Source of the DNA: Saprospiraceae bacterium
GTDB taxonomy: Bacteria; Bacteroidota; Bacteroidia; Chitinophagales; Saprospiraceae
Assembly (NCBI GenBank): GCA_020631355.1
Contig: JAHDHL010000009.1
Span: 81,905 to 145,904 of the forward strand
Reading direction: 5' to 3'
Length of the DNA: 64,000 bases
Position 1 is the first letter of the stretch, and each line of letters begins with the position of its first letter. A model generated the notes under the pieces. It did not search any database. It was given only the letters and a program-made list of their open reading frames with translations, and had not been told where the DNA came from. Position numbers and translations under genes: made by a program. Below, piece by piece: positions 30,201-37,455 of the stretch.

Positions 30201-32219
30201 ATCGAATTCGATACATGGCAGAACAGTTGGGCACCGGACCCTGCGAATGACCACATCTCATTCCAGAAGAACGGTAACCTGAATCATAATGCCTCCGGTT
30301 ATCTGGATGCATCCGTAACAAGGGAAGTATTGAATTACAACATAGAGGATGGCAACTACCACCCTGTGAGAATCACTTGGAATGCAACAACGCACGAATT
30401 GACCTATATCTTCGATAACCGTCCACCAAGGACTGTTACACAGGATATCGTGAACACGATTTTCAATGGTGACGCTAACGTATACTGGGGTTGGACTGCA
30501 GGTACGGGTTACAGGGTGAACAACCAGAGTGTTTGTGTTAAGGAATTGGCATTCACTGAAGCTATTTCTGCTGATGCAAATATCGTACACGTGCCTTGTG
30601 ATGGTTTGGGTATGATTGATTTGACAGTATCTGGAGGTGTACCTGGTTACACTTTCGAATGGTCAGATGGAAGTACGGATGAAGACTTGTCCCCAATCGC
30701 AATGGGAGGCACTTATTCCGTAACGATTACGGATGCTTGTGGTAATACATTGGTACAAAGTTATGATGTAGAGCAGGAAATCTGCGATTGTACGATTACA
30801 GCGACATTGCTCCAAGAAGGTTGTGACGGAATGGGAACATCAGATACTTCTGATGATGTCATTTACATATATGTGGATGCATCTGCTGTGAATGGAGGCC
30901 CATCTAATATGTTCAATGTGTTGGATGCAACTACTTTCAATGTATTGGGTACGTTTACTTATGGCTCAGGTGGTATCATTACCATTCCTTATGCTCCATT
31001 TATCAGTTTGATTTATGAGGATGTGGATAATCCTGAGTGTAATACCTCAACTGCGATTGACCTACAACCTTGTTCACCGACCTGTACGGATGTGAATATC
31101 TCCATTACCTTGGATAATTATCCAAAGGAGACTTCTTGGGAATTAGTGGATGTAACTACTGGAACTTCCATGGTTATTCAATCCTCTAATGGACACTTGG
31201 GACAAAACCCGAATGGTATCACATTGGATTATAACTTCTGTCTACCTGATGGATGTTATGAATTCACCATCTTTGATTCATACGGTGATGGCATCTGTTG
31301 TGACCCATTCTATGGAAATGGTTCCTATACCGTAACAGACATGACCAACAATGTAGTATTAGGTTCTGGAGGCCAATTCGGTTATCAGGAAACCACTGCA
31401 TTCTGCTTCGGTGATGTAACACCTCCGACTCCTTGTACCTACGAAACCATTAAGAACAATACATTCGAAAACGGATGGGGTGTTTGGAATGATGGCGGAG
31501 AGGATTGTGAGCGAATCAATTCAAGCGGAATTGGTACAGCAGGTAACTGGAGTATTCGTCTTAGAGATGATACCAATACTTCCGTTATGACAACGAACAA
31601 CCTGAATATGGTGGATTATTCAGAAGCCAATGTAGAATTCATGTATCAAGCTAGAAGTATGGATAACAGTACTGAGGACTTCTTCTTGGAAATATCCACT
31701 GACGGAGGTGCGACATTCACCGTTGTTGAGGAATGGAACGAGGGAGATGAATTCCAGAATACAGTGAACTACACGGATGCTGTTACGATTCCTGGACCAT
31801 TCACATCTACGACTCAGTTCCGTTTCCGTTGTGATGCTTCTGGTGATGCGGATTATGTATACATTGATAAGGTAATCATCTCTGGATGTAAGGTTGATCC
31901 CTCAGGTAATCGTCCTGAAGTGGACACTAGGGTAACTACAGAGACAGTAGTTGCCAAGCCTGACTTGGCCTTGAATAACCTGTTCCCGAATCCTGCTACG
32001 GATTATGTGAATGTGGAGTTCATTGCTAAGGTAGAGGGTAATGTAACCATCAATGTCTATAACATGACAGGACAATGGATGACATCATTCGAAACATTTG
32101 CTTTCGAGGGCAAGAATCAGTTCAGGGCGAATTTGGACCGTTTGGATAATGGAACTTATATCGTAGAATTGAATGACGGCAAGAAGACTGATGTTCAGCG
32201 TCTTGTTATCATGAAATAA
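24285..32219 (+). CDS. Giant T9SS surface adhesin with two L-type lectin domains
   Basis: A 2644-aa secreted protein. Approximate order: signal peptide 1-26; a beta-propeller-like region 27-440 (repeated WVRQYT / WARTY units); a SprB-type repeat 465-530; a beta-sandwich of the GCDGMGT type; an HYR-type domain near 632-705; a second propeller-like region; a SprB repeat 965-1028; then residues 1030-1530 repeated as 1597-2097. Each copy holds two GCDGMGT-type sandwiches, an HYR domain and an L-type lectin module (GFADPIADTDNCFQL to CVKELAF). Further SprB repeats lie near 1531-1596 and 2098-2165. A CYEFTIFDSYGDGICCDP domain, a MAM-like jelly roll (about 2383-2535) and a T9SS sorting domain (from LFPNPATD) end it. 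Expected role: glycan-binding surface adhesion, gliding or colony matrix. Followed by a strong terminator. Confidence 0.85.
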   Translation: MNDLIKCLICFCATMALIWPPEESLAQTSYVYGSDANEQFIVTHRNTTDNSYYAGGFMDLSTHRGLLANIDDIGNLNWVRQYTHSQDMEVRDFHVNDDGTLLVLCSTLNTSTTRRDALLMEVNSGGGVNWARTYVNTGYDIGLNKITPISTGDYLLSGNSSTSTLGSYVLYRNTMIMVDATGSVLWERREGVGSNLSINNAVETSNGKLIVAGHGWHSITNTGNYHNGYVAEIDPSDGSIIWDKIYASGVEVNFYEVRELGSGELAIVCRLADSNTANANTTRHVYIRMDDTGVIQFAQEYDVATGGNFSFQFQIDDQTGHLFFAGSEQPTTSAVSRQNYWLEVDDTGNIIDAYKYDLSDVESSPQLVLDDTHIALFSTTKSFLADPSAAANNDFLLHLVDRSNPMEDCNAEQFTIPVEEFSFSSVDDPSLSVDDGFSVTVTTVIIGVDEAPFQQQEACVAELEVGGFATDAECADNGSIDAVAMNGVAPYAFNWSNGQTTEDISGLGAGTYVVTVTDDIGATATASFEIVLNEIFPMVFVEGCDGMGTYDVNDDVITIFVDASGMPNSVSNLFNVVDASNPSVVLGTFSYNDGGLITVQYTPGITLELQDVDNPECVTSIGLDLQPCSPTCDPSLSCPGDIFITAEEGCETIVDYGIEAEVCEGYSLNLISGLASGSAFPLGNTVVSYELTDNNGFSIVCSFNVNVSSGMTLYGIIGGNLVYFDQATGDATQIAPLSSTFAQVSNLTYIPNTDLLYAVADGGTDPKLISIDRNSGFVTVVGQLDEQNPFLDLQLVESLAYNPNDGQLYVAGYNLNPSSNWFRSPRVGTVDYTTGDVTYLYDVSGTCQDDADLLSFAPGYSYIIDGCPDPQEIHNFDTSNGNSTIVSSATGANYPLRGLAVHPTNFTHFSLAGNANELWTVDLSTSNTTITVVGPTHTASEFGGGTPRALAFAPNSLTLSLADVNIIDVPCGDAGMIDIDIDGGIEPYTYVWSDGSTSEDLSPIMAAGVYSVTVTDACGNTMVQAFDVGQEDCPCEIFPLLSQDGCDGMGTSITSDDLITLKVEATANFGGPSQMFEVFDGTTSLGTFPYGGNGLVTVTYAPSITLVYQDVDNPECNATLGIDLQPCSPFCNITPMMTQVDCDDNGTPADPSDDIITIQVDATTTVNNPSMTFDVFDSNFTLLGTFPYAGGGTIMVPYSTFVSWIFADSDDPDCIAETAIDLQPCESCEPTLTCPDDMYVTLGDTGCDVVVDYSVMANDCPGYTLTLVSGLPSGAAFPLGTTTVTYQYSDGTNTLTCSFNVNVSNVTPGPGDFVTSGFADPIADTDNCFQLTTTSPTYQYGSVWYQKKLDLNYDFDLSFDINLGSIGSLGADGMVFVLQPLSTNIGGSGGYLGFGGPNGITTSVGIEFDTWQNSWAPDPANDHISFQKNGNLNHNASGYLDASVTREVLNYNIEDGNYHPVRITWNATTHELTYIFDNRPPRTVTQDIVNTIFNGDANVYWGWTAGTGYRVNNQSVCVKELAFTEAISADATITAVPCEGEGSIDLMVSGGVPGYTFDWSDGSASEDLTGITMGGTYSVTITDACGNTLVQSYDVEQEDCPCEIFPLLSQDGCDGMGTSITSDDLITLKVEATANFGGPSQMFEVFDGTTSLGTFPYGGNGLVTVTYAPSITLVYQDVDNPECNATLGIDLQPCSPFCNITPMMTQVDCDDNGTPADPSDDIITIQVDATTTVNNPSMTFDVFDSNFTLLGTFPYAGGGTIMVPYSTFVSWIFADSDDPDCIAETAIDLQPCESCEPTLTCPDDMYVTLGDTGCDVVVDYSVMANDCPGYTLTLVSGLPSGAAFPLGTTTVTYQYSDGTNTLTCSFNVNVSNVTPGPGDFVTSGFADPIADTDNCFQLTTTSPTYQYGSVWYQKKLDLNYDFDLSFDINLGSIGSLGADGMVFVLQPLSTNIGGSGGYLGFGGPNGITTSVGIEFDTWQNSWAPDPANDHISFQKNGNLNHNASGYLDASVTREVLNYNIEDGNYHPVRITWNATTHELTYIFDNRPPRTVTQDIVNTIFNGDANVYWGWTAGTGYRVNNQSVCVKELAFTEAISADANIVHVPCDGLGMIDLTVSGGVPGYTFEWSDGSTDEDLSPIAMGGTYSVTITDACGNTLVQSYDVEQEICDCTITATLLQEGCDGMGTSDTSDDVIYIYVDASAVNGGPSNMFNVLDATTFNVLGTFTYGSGGIITIPYAPFISLIYEDVDNPECNTSTAIDLQPCSPTCTDVNISITLDNYPKETSWELVDVTTGTSMVIQSSNGHLGQNPNGITLDYNFCLPDGCYEFTIFDSYGDGICCDPFYGNGSYTVTDMTNNVVLGSGGQFGYQETTAFCFGDVTPPTPCTYETIKNNTFENGWGVWNDGGEDCERINSSGIGTAGNWSIRLRDDTNTSVMTTNNLNMVDYSEANVEFMYQARSMDNSTEDFFLEISTDGGATFTVVEEWNEGDEFQNTVNYTDAVTIPGPFTSTTQFRFRCDASGDADYVYIDKVIISGCKVDPSGNRPEVDTRVTTETVVAKPDLALNNLFPNPATDYVNVEFIAKVEGNVTINVYNMTGQWMTSFETFAFEGKNQFRANLDRLDNGTYIVELNDGKKTDVQRLVIMK
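27372..28876 (+). repeat. Large direct repeat, copy 1 (lectin block)
   Basis: A 1505-bp stretch that recurs at 29073-30577, offset 1701 bp (567 codons). All segments I compared are identical in DNA, and the two encoded proteins are identical. It encodes two sandwich domains, one HYR domain and one lectin domain. The flanking SprB-repeat sequences are similar in protein but clearly different in DNA. Confidence 0.9.
29073..30577 (+). repeat. Large direct repeat, copy 2 (lectin block)
   Basis: Second copy of the 27372-28876 block. The two copies are separated by 196 bp encoding a SprB-type repeat. Identity breaks sharply at both edges (first base before the repeat differs; after GATGC the codons diverge). 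Confidence 0.9.
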
Positions 32220-32245
32220 ATCATCATTTGATAGTTATTGGTTGG

Positions 32246-32279
32246 GGGCGTCTTCCTTATGGGAAGGCGCCCTTTTTTT
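32246..32279 (+). terminator. Rho-independent terminator of the adhesin
   Basis: GGGCGTCTTCC (32246-32256) pairs with GGAAGGCGCCC (32262-32272) with one wobble pair, followed by seven T. Confidence 0.9.
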
Positions 32280-32318
32280 ATGGTTGTTATCACAAATGAT
32301 AGGAAGGATTCGGAAATC

Positions 32319-33524
32319 CTAGAACAAGGTTTTTCTCACATAATTGAATAATAATTTCCAGGCACTCAGCTTCGGATTCGGTTCCTGACCATTCCCCATC
32401 ATTTTCATTTGCTGTGAGTAATAGGCGATATCCAAAAAACCCATATTGTCTATCTTACCGATACCGGTCTTGACCGGAGGGATATGGACATCCGTTCGAT
32501 TCCCTGTAAAAATCTCGTTTACCATATTGGGATAAACGGCAAAAGGACGGGCCATTCCCACAAAATCGAGTTCCTTATTCGAAATGGCATTCGCCATTAC
32601 ATCCACAGTCCTGAATCCTCCGGTCAATAATAAGGGGACCTTGGTCCTAGCCCTGGCCTTGACGATGAATTCCGCAAAATAAGCTTCTCGTTGCTTGGTA
32701 CTTTCCTTGAGTTTTTTTCCTGCTCCCATCATGGCAGCCTTTTCATACGTTCCTCCCGATACCTCAATCATATCCATCCCCGCAGCAGACAACATGTCGA
32801 TCACTTCCAACGATTCTTCCTCAGTGAAAGCACCCCGCTGAAAATCAGCTGAATTGATTTTGATGCCAATGGGAAAGTCAGGTCCCACCTTTTTTCTCAT
32901 ATTCTTATAGATCTCCAATGGGAATCTAGCCCTATTCTCCAGACTGCCACCCCATTGGTCTGTCCTCAGATTGGTTCTGGTAGAAAGGAATTGACTCACC
33001 AAGTATCCATGCGCACCATGAATCTGGACACCTTTCCATCCTGCTTTCTTGGCCATCAATGCAGTATTTCCGAAACCATCAATGATGGTCCGGATTTCTT
33101 CTTCCGTTAATGGCCTAGGACGGTCAAACATCCCTTTCATGGGAAGTTGGACATCCGAGGCACTCACCAATTCCTTATTGATTTTGGGCGCCTGTCTTCC
33201 CGGATGATTGATTTGCATCCAAAGATGACTTCCGTGAGCTTGGGCTTTTTCTGCCCATACCGTCAGTTCTTCCAGATATTTCTCATCCTCAATGACCACA
33301 TTCCTAGGTTCCCCCAAGGCTTTGTGGTCCATCATCACATTTCCCGAAATCAGGATTCCTGCACCTCCTTTTCCCCATTTCTCATACAGCCTGTTCAGTC
33401 GTTCGGATGGACGCCCCCCACGGTCAGCATTATTCTCACTCATAGCAGATTTGACAATCCTATTCGGAATGGTAACACCACAGGGTAGGGTAAAGGATTG
33501 TTGTAGGATTTCGCTCGGTTTCAT
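32319..33524 (-). CDS. NADH:flavin oxidoreductase (old yellow enzyme family)
   Basis: A 401-aa TIM-barrel flavoprotein that probably reduces activated C=C bonds with NAD(P)H. It shows the FMN-binding N-terminal stretch VTIPNRIVKSAMSE, the substrate-site MQINHPGRQ, the GWKGVQIHGAHGYLVSQFLS signature, SLENRARFPLEI and the LTGGFRTVDVM / DFVGMARPF phosphate-binding loops. Length fits single-domain OYE proteins lacking the C-terminal 4Fe-4S/FAD extension. The substrate is unknown. It is divergent from the AlkB gene. A second, less similar member of the family is at 54571. Confidence 0.9.
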   Translation of the reverse strand: MKPSEILQQSFTLPCGVTIPNRIVKSAMSENNADRGGRPSERLNRLYEKWGKGGAGILISGNVMMDHKALGEPRNVVIEDEKYLEELTVWAEKAQAHGSHLWMQINHPGRQAPKINKELVSASDVQLPMKGMFDRPRPLTEEEIRTIIDGFGNTALMAKKAGWKGVQIHGAHGYLVSQFLSTRTNLRTDQWGGSLENRARFPLEIYKNMRKKVGPDFPIGIKINSADFQRGAFTEEESLEVIDMLSAAGMDMIEVSGGTYEKAAMMGAGKKLKESTKQREAYFAEFIVKARARTKVPLLLTGGFRTVDVMANAISNKELDFVGMARPFAVYPNMVNEIFTGNRTDVHIPPVKTGIGKIDNMGFLDIAYYSQQMKMMGNGQEPNPKLSAWKLLFNYVRKTLF

Positions 33525-33654
33525 ATTCTGAATTTTAAGAATAGTATTTCCACGGATAAAAGCGAGGAGGATGTCTCCATATCATCCATCATGGAACTTT
33601 ATGGACTTTAAAAGTACTTAATCACAATGATATGAATCCTAAAAAGGTTGAATC

Positions 33655-34170
33655 ATGGATAGAATATTTATCAGGGAAGACTTCATTATTGACGACATGG
33701 AACTGTTTCATTCATTGAATGAAACACTGGATTGGGATACGAGTATGAAGTCAAGAAAGACAGCTAGTGTGGGAGTCGCCTATAATTATTCCCAAATGGA
33801 ATACCCCGAAGTTGATATGCCTGAATGTCTAAGTGGGATTTGTTCGCGTTTGGAATCCGTAATCGGTTTCTTACCTAATAATTGCTTGGTGAATTACTAT
33901 GAGAATGGGATGTCCAGAATGGGTTTTCACTCTGATAGGATTGATAACTTGGAGAGGGATACTGGCATCGCCATCATATCACTTGGCGCTAAGCGTAGCT
34001 TAAGGTTCAGACATTTGGAGAATAAGGAAATCCGAAAGGAATACCCATTATCATCTGGCTCTTTGTTTTATATGGATTTACAGACACAGCATCAGTGGCA
34101 GCATGCCATTCCCAAGGATAAGACCATTCATCCTCGCATGAGCCTGACATTTCGAAAAGTAACAGTATGA
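33655..34170 (+). CDS. AlkB-like 2-oxoglutarate/Fe(II) dioxygenase
   Basis: A 171-aa non-haem iron dioxygenase of the AlkB family, which oxidatively removes alkyl groups from DNA or RNA bases. All key residues are visible: N80 and Y82 (2-oxoglutarate contact, NYYENG), H92 and D94 of the HXD iron motif (GFHSDR), the distal iron ligand H150 (WQHAIPK), and R161 and R167 (PRMSLTFR) with the same six-residue spacing as the Escherichia coli AlkB arginines. It is shorter than E. coli AlkB (216 aa), mainly at the N-terminus. The last four bases overlap the RNA ligase start (ATGA), so the two are translationally coupled, hinting that RNA may be the substrate (inference). Confidence 0.92.
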   Translation: MDRIFIREDFIIDDMELFHSLNETLDWDTSMKSRKTASVGVAYNYSQMEYPEVDMPECLSGICSRLESVIGFLPNNCLVNYYENGMSRMGFHSDRIDNLERDTGIAIISLGAKRSLRFRHLENKEIRKEYPLSSGSLFYMDLQTQHQWQHAIPKDKTIHPRMSLTFRKVTV

Positions 34171-35210
34171 GTGATTTTTCAGGATACGAGAAAATGCCCA
34201 AGAGTCTGAAGAAATTGGGGCTATCAGAAAGGGCATACAACCATCTGGAAAAATTGGAATGGGTCGTTACTGAAAAGATACATGGTGCCAATTTCAGTTT
34301 TATCTATGAGGACGGCCAATTGCGATTCGCAAAGAGAAAGGAATACTTATCATGGGATGCTGATTTTTTCGGATTCCAATGGATGGTTCATCAATTGGAA
34401 AGTAGGGTCATGCGCTTATTCGAAGCTTGGAGTTCCAAGGAGCCAGGAATGAGATATATGATTTATGGTGAATTATTCGGCGGAGCGTATCCACATCCTG
34501 ACGTACCAGCCAACGAATCATTGCAAGCAGTTCAGACAGGAGTATATTACTCACCTGATTTGTGTTTTTCTGCCTTTGATATGGCATGGGTTCAAGAGGA
34601 TGAAACCAAAACTTATTTGGATTATGATACGGCCATTTCCTATTTTGAAAAATATGATTTAATGTATGCTCAACCCTTATTTATAGGTGATTTGAGTAAG
34701 GCGAGTACTTGGGATATACAATGTAATTCTACGATTCCTGAATTATTGGACTTGCCCAAGTTACAAGAAAATATAATGGAGGGAATCGTCATCAAACCAT
34801 TTGGTCCCATAAATAATGAGATAGTAAAAAGTAGGCCCATTTTCAAAATAAAGAATAAGGAATTTGACGAGGAAATACAATTTCATGAAGCACAACATTG
34901 GTCTTTCATTCCTGATGTTACCTCCCAATCAGAAGAACTGAATTTTATCGTTGAGGAAATTCGGAAGTATATCAATGAAAATAGATTGGAAAGTGCAATT
35001 TCCAAAATAGGGGGATTGGATTTTACTCAGCCTGATCGAATTGATGATATCAGAACGGAGTTTTTACAAGATGTTATTTTGGATTTTAATATTAATTCCG
35101 GACACCTTTTAGATGAGCTAAATACTGAAAATCAGCAATGGATTCAGGAAAGAATAATATCACAAATCAATAAATTATTAAAAGCCAGGCAACCTTTTTC
35201 ATCCCAATAG
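34167..35210 (+). CDS. Rnl2-family RNA ligase
   Basis: A 347-aa ATP-dependent RNA ligase resembling T4 RNA ligase 2 in length and motifs. These include motif I EKIHGAN with the adenylated Lys37, motif III YGELFGG with Glu102, motif IIIa in LCFSAFDMAW, motif IV EGIVIKP (Glu205) and motif V KIKNK (Lys227, Lys229). The spacing matches T4 Rnl2 (K35, E204, K225, K227) closely. The C-terminal ~100 residues correspond in place to the Rnl2 helical domain and look alpha-helical. Rnl2 enzymes seal 3'-OH/5'-phosphate nicks in duplex RNA. It starts inside the stop of the AlkB gene, which strongly suggests a shared pathway. The codon use looks like its neighbours, with no sign of phage genes around it. 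Confidence 0.93.
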   Translation: MSDFSGYEKMPKSLKKLGLSERAYNHLEKLEWVVTEKIHGANFSFIYEDGQLRFAKRKEYLSWDADFFGFQWMVHQLESRVMRLFEAWSSKEPGMRYMIYGELFGGAYPHPDVPANESLQAVQTGVYYSPDLCFSAFDMAWVQEDETKTYLDYDTAISYFEKYDLMYAQPLFIGDLSKASTWDIQCNSTIPELLDLPKLQENIMEGIVIKPFGPINNEIVKSRPIFKIKNKEFDEEIQFHEAQHWSFIPDVTSQSEELNFIVEEIRKYINENRLESAISKIGGLDFTQPDRIDDIRTEFLQDVILDFNINSGHLLDELNTENQQWIQERIISQINKLLKARQPFSSQ

Positions 35211-35360
35211 GATAGATAGTTACAAAGACAGTAATTACATCTTTTCCTATTCCATCATTAAATCATAATGAATTCCTATTCCTTGGTTTTTCAAGGTATT
35301 TGACCAGGATGCATAGCCATTCCTAATGGGGATTCTATGCTCATAATTAAATTGAAAGAG

Positions 35361-36785
35361 ATGAGAAAGATAATTTATTTCGTTTGTACCTTATCAGCCA
35401 TCATAATGATGATGCCATCTTGTAGTGATAGGCTGGATATTCTTCCCTACAATGAATTAGAAACCAGTATCGTACTGAATAGTCCCTCGAATTTTGAAAT
35501 TTATACCCGTGGTATTTATGGACAGTTGCGGGGTTATTATGCTGGGGTCTATACCTTGTATCCGGACGTTGTTTCAGATAATTTAATATTGAAACAAAAT
35601 GGTATTAAGACCCACCAGAATACTTATTTATTAAATTTGAATTCATCCAATACTTGGGGTAGTATCAGGGATGGAGGGCACAATGTGATATTCTCCGCCA
35701 ATACGGCCCTAGGACAATTGGATGTCTTGGAAGACGGTGATTTCAAGGATAACCTCAGAGGAGAATATCTGGCATTAAGAGGCTTGGCGCATTTTGATAT
35801 AGCCAAGGTTTATGCCAAGACGCCATCCGTTGGTTCATCGGGTGATTTAGGTGTGATTTACAGAAAGGATGTCAATATCGGAACACAACCATCAAGATTG
35901 GATTTGGAGACAACCTATTCGAATATCGTGAATGATCTGGAAACTGCCAAGTCCTTGATTAGCGAGGATAATGGAGTGGGGCGTCTCAATCTTTATGCTG
36001 TGTATGGTATCCTTTCCAGGGTATATCTGTATATGGGAGAATGGGAATTGGCAAGGGACAATGCACAGTTCGTTCTGGATAATAGCCCTTATGAAGTTAC
36101 ACCCTCCGCACAATTCAATCCACTTTGGGATAATTCTTACAATGGTAGTTCCATTTTCAAGATTTTGATAGATAATCAGGATGGGATATCAATGGGTGTG
36201 AATTATGGACAGACCGGTCCGGACGGAACAAAGTCGGTTTATGTACCTGACTTTGAATTCTATCAGATGTACAGTACGGATGATGTAAGAAGGGATGCAT
36301 ATTTTGAGACAAGCGCATTTGATAATAACTTGTATAATCACATGATTAAGTACAGACAACGCCCGGGTTCTCCTGCGAATGTAGCGGATATTCCCGTATT
36401 GAGAATGGATGAGGTCGTATTGAATCTAGCTGAAGCTCAGGCAGAATTGAATAATGACGGAGCAGCACTTCAGGCCTTGGACCTGTTACGTTTAGAGCGA
36501 TACGGTAGTTTTATCTCTGGGAATGAGATGGGCCAGCAGCTAAAGGATGCCATCCAATTGGAGCGTCGATTGGAATTGGCTTTTGAGGGACACCGTTATT
36601 TCGACCTGAAAAGAAAGGGGTTAGGTTTTACCCGTTCCACATTTGGTGATTTTGCTGATGGTACAGGAACTCCTCCGCCTAGCACTGCTCTAGGATTGGC
36701 GGCAGATGACCATAGGTTTGTTTTCCCTTATTCATTAAGAGAATTGGACATCAACCCTAATCTAGTACAGAATCCGGAATACTAA
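35361..36785 (+). CDS. SusD/RagB-family outer-membrane lipoprotein
   Basis: A 474-aa SusD-type nutrient-binding lipoprotein, normally the lid of a SusC TonB-dependent transporter. I start it at the ATG at 35361 (MRKIIYFVCTL); the lipobox is MMPSC. The typical features are DRLDILPYNELETS at the start, the TPR-like helices with ALRGLAHFDIAKVYA, the VLRMDEVVLNLAEAQAEL region and the C-terminal EGHRYFDLKRKGLGF. Unusually, no SusC gene lies beside it: upstream is the RNA ligase and downstream an ECF sigma gene. A strong palindromic terminator follows. The ligand is unknown. Confidence 0.92.
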   Translation: MRKIIYFVCTLSAIIMMMPSCSDRLDILPYNELETSIVLNSPSNFEIYTRGIYGQLRGYYAGVYTLYPDVVSDNLILKQNGIKTHQNTYLLNLNSSNTWGSIRDGGHNVIFSANTALGQLDVLEDGDFKDNLRGEYLALRGLAHFDIAKVYAKTPSVGSSGDLGVIYRKDVNIGTQPSRLDLETTYSNIVNDLETAKSLISEDNGVGRLNLYAVYGILSRVYLYMGEWELARDNAQFVLDNSPYEVTPSAQFNPLWDNSYNGSSIFKILIDNQDGISMGVNYGQTGPDGTKSVYVPDFEFYQMYSTDDVRRDAYFETSAFDNNLYNHMIKYRQRPGSPANVADIPVLRMDEVVLNLAEAQAELNNDGAALQALDLLRLERYGSFISGNEMGQQLKDAIQLERRLELAFEGHRYFDLKRKGLGFTRSTFGDFADGTGTPPPSTALGLAADDHRFVFPYSLRELDINPNLVQNPEY

Positions 36786-36813
36786 GAATTCTTAACCTGA
36801 AAAGCAATCATTT

Positions 36814-36845
36814 TGATGGGATGGAATTCCATCCCATCACTTTTT
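36814..36845 (+). terminator. Palindromic terminator of the SusD gene
   Basis: A perfect 26-bp palindrome (36814-36839; TGATGGGATGG stem with AATT at the centre) is followed by CTTTTT, giving an 11-bp hairpin and U run. Confidence 0.85.
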
Positions 36846-36915
36846 CCCCTTTTTTGTATACCCTAGGCAACCTTTCGACCCCAGAAGCGATAGATATGTA
36901 TTGAAACCACCATCC

Positions 36916-37455
36916 ATGCACGAAAATATCAATAGGCTGGTACAACAAATCAGAGTTGGCGATAAGTCAGCTTGCAAGAAACTATACGACGAATATGAGT
37001 CGTACTGGTTTCGGCTTTGCCTGCGATATGGTCGGAATAGGGATGAGGGGCAGGACATGTTCCAAGAGGGTGTGGTCCGTATTTTTCAGATGTTGCATAA
37101 GTTTGATGAGCAAAAAGGAAACTTTACCAATTGGTCGAGTAGGGTACTCATTAATGAAGCTTTGAAATACCTGAAAAAATACCAATGGCAGCAATCATTC
37201 GATGATTTGGAGGTAGTGAGTCGGGAAGTGGATGATTCTATGGATATCCTGGACCAGATCTCTGCCAAGGAACTCATACAAGTAATTCAGCAATTACCAT
37301 CGGGGTACAGGTTGGTATTCAATATGTATGAGATGGAGGGGTATAGCCATAAGGAAATTGCACAAACCCTGGGAATTTCCCTAGGGACATCCAAATCCCA
37401 ACTGTCCAAGGCCAAAAGTCTATTAAGAAAACAACTCAGTATTTTAATGCAATGA
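36916..37455 (+). CDS. ECF-type RNA polymerase sigma factor
   Basis: A 179-aa sigma-70-family factor of the extracytoplasmic-function type. Region 2 (about residues 15-80) includes ACKKLYDEYESYWFRLCLRY, the DEGQDMFQEGVVRIF segment of the 2.2-2.3 type and the FTNWSSRVLINEALKYLKK stretch of 2.4. Region 4 (about 120-175) has ELIQVIQQLPSGYRLVFNMY and the helix-turn-helix GYSHKEIAQTLGISLGTSKS. I prefer the ATG at 36916 to the TTG at 36901. Its last four bases overlap the next gene's ATG, so the partner downstream is very probably its regulator. Confidence 0.93.
   Translation: MHENINRLVQQIRVGDKSACKKLYDEYESYWFRLCLRYGRNRDEGQDMFQEGVVRIFQMLHKFDEQKGNFTNWSSRVLINEALKYLKKYQWQQSFDDLEVVSREVDDSMDILDQISAKELIQVIQQLPSGYRLVFNMYEMEGYSHKEIAQTLGISLGTSKSQLSKAKSLLRKQLSILMQ

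Noticed and set aside
33655..35210. Phage or plasmid origin of the AlkB/ligase pair
   Set aside because: No phage structural, integrase or transposase gene is nearby and codon use appears like the neighbours.
35281..35340. Hairpins after the RNA ligase gene
   Set aside because: Stems contain several mismatches and no U tract follows, so I do not list a terminator.
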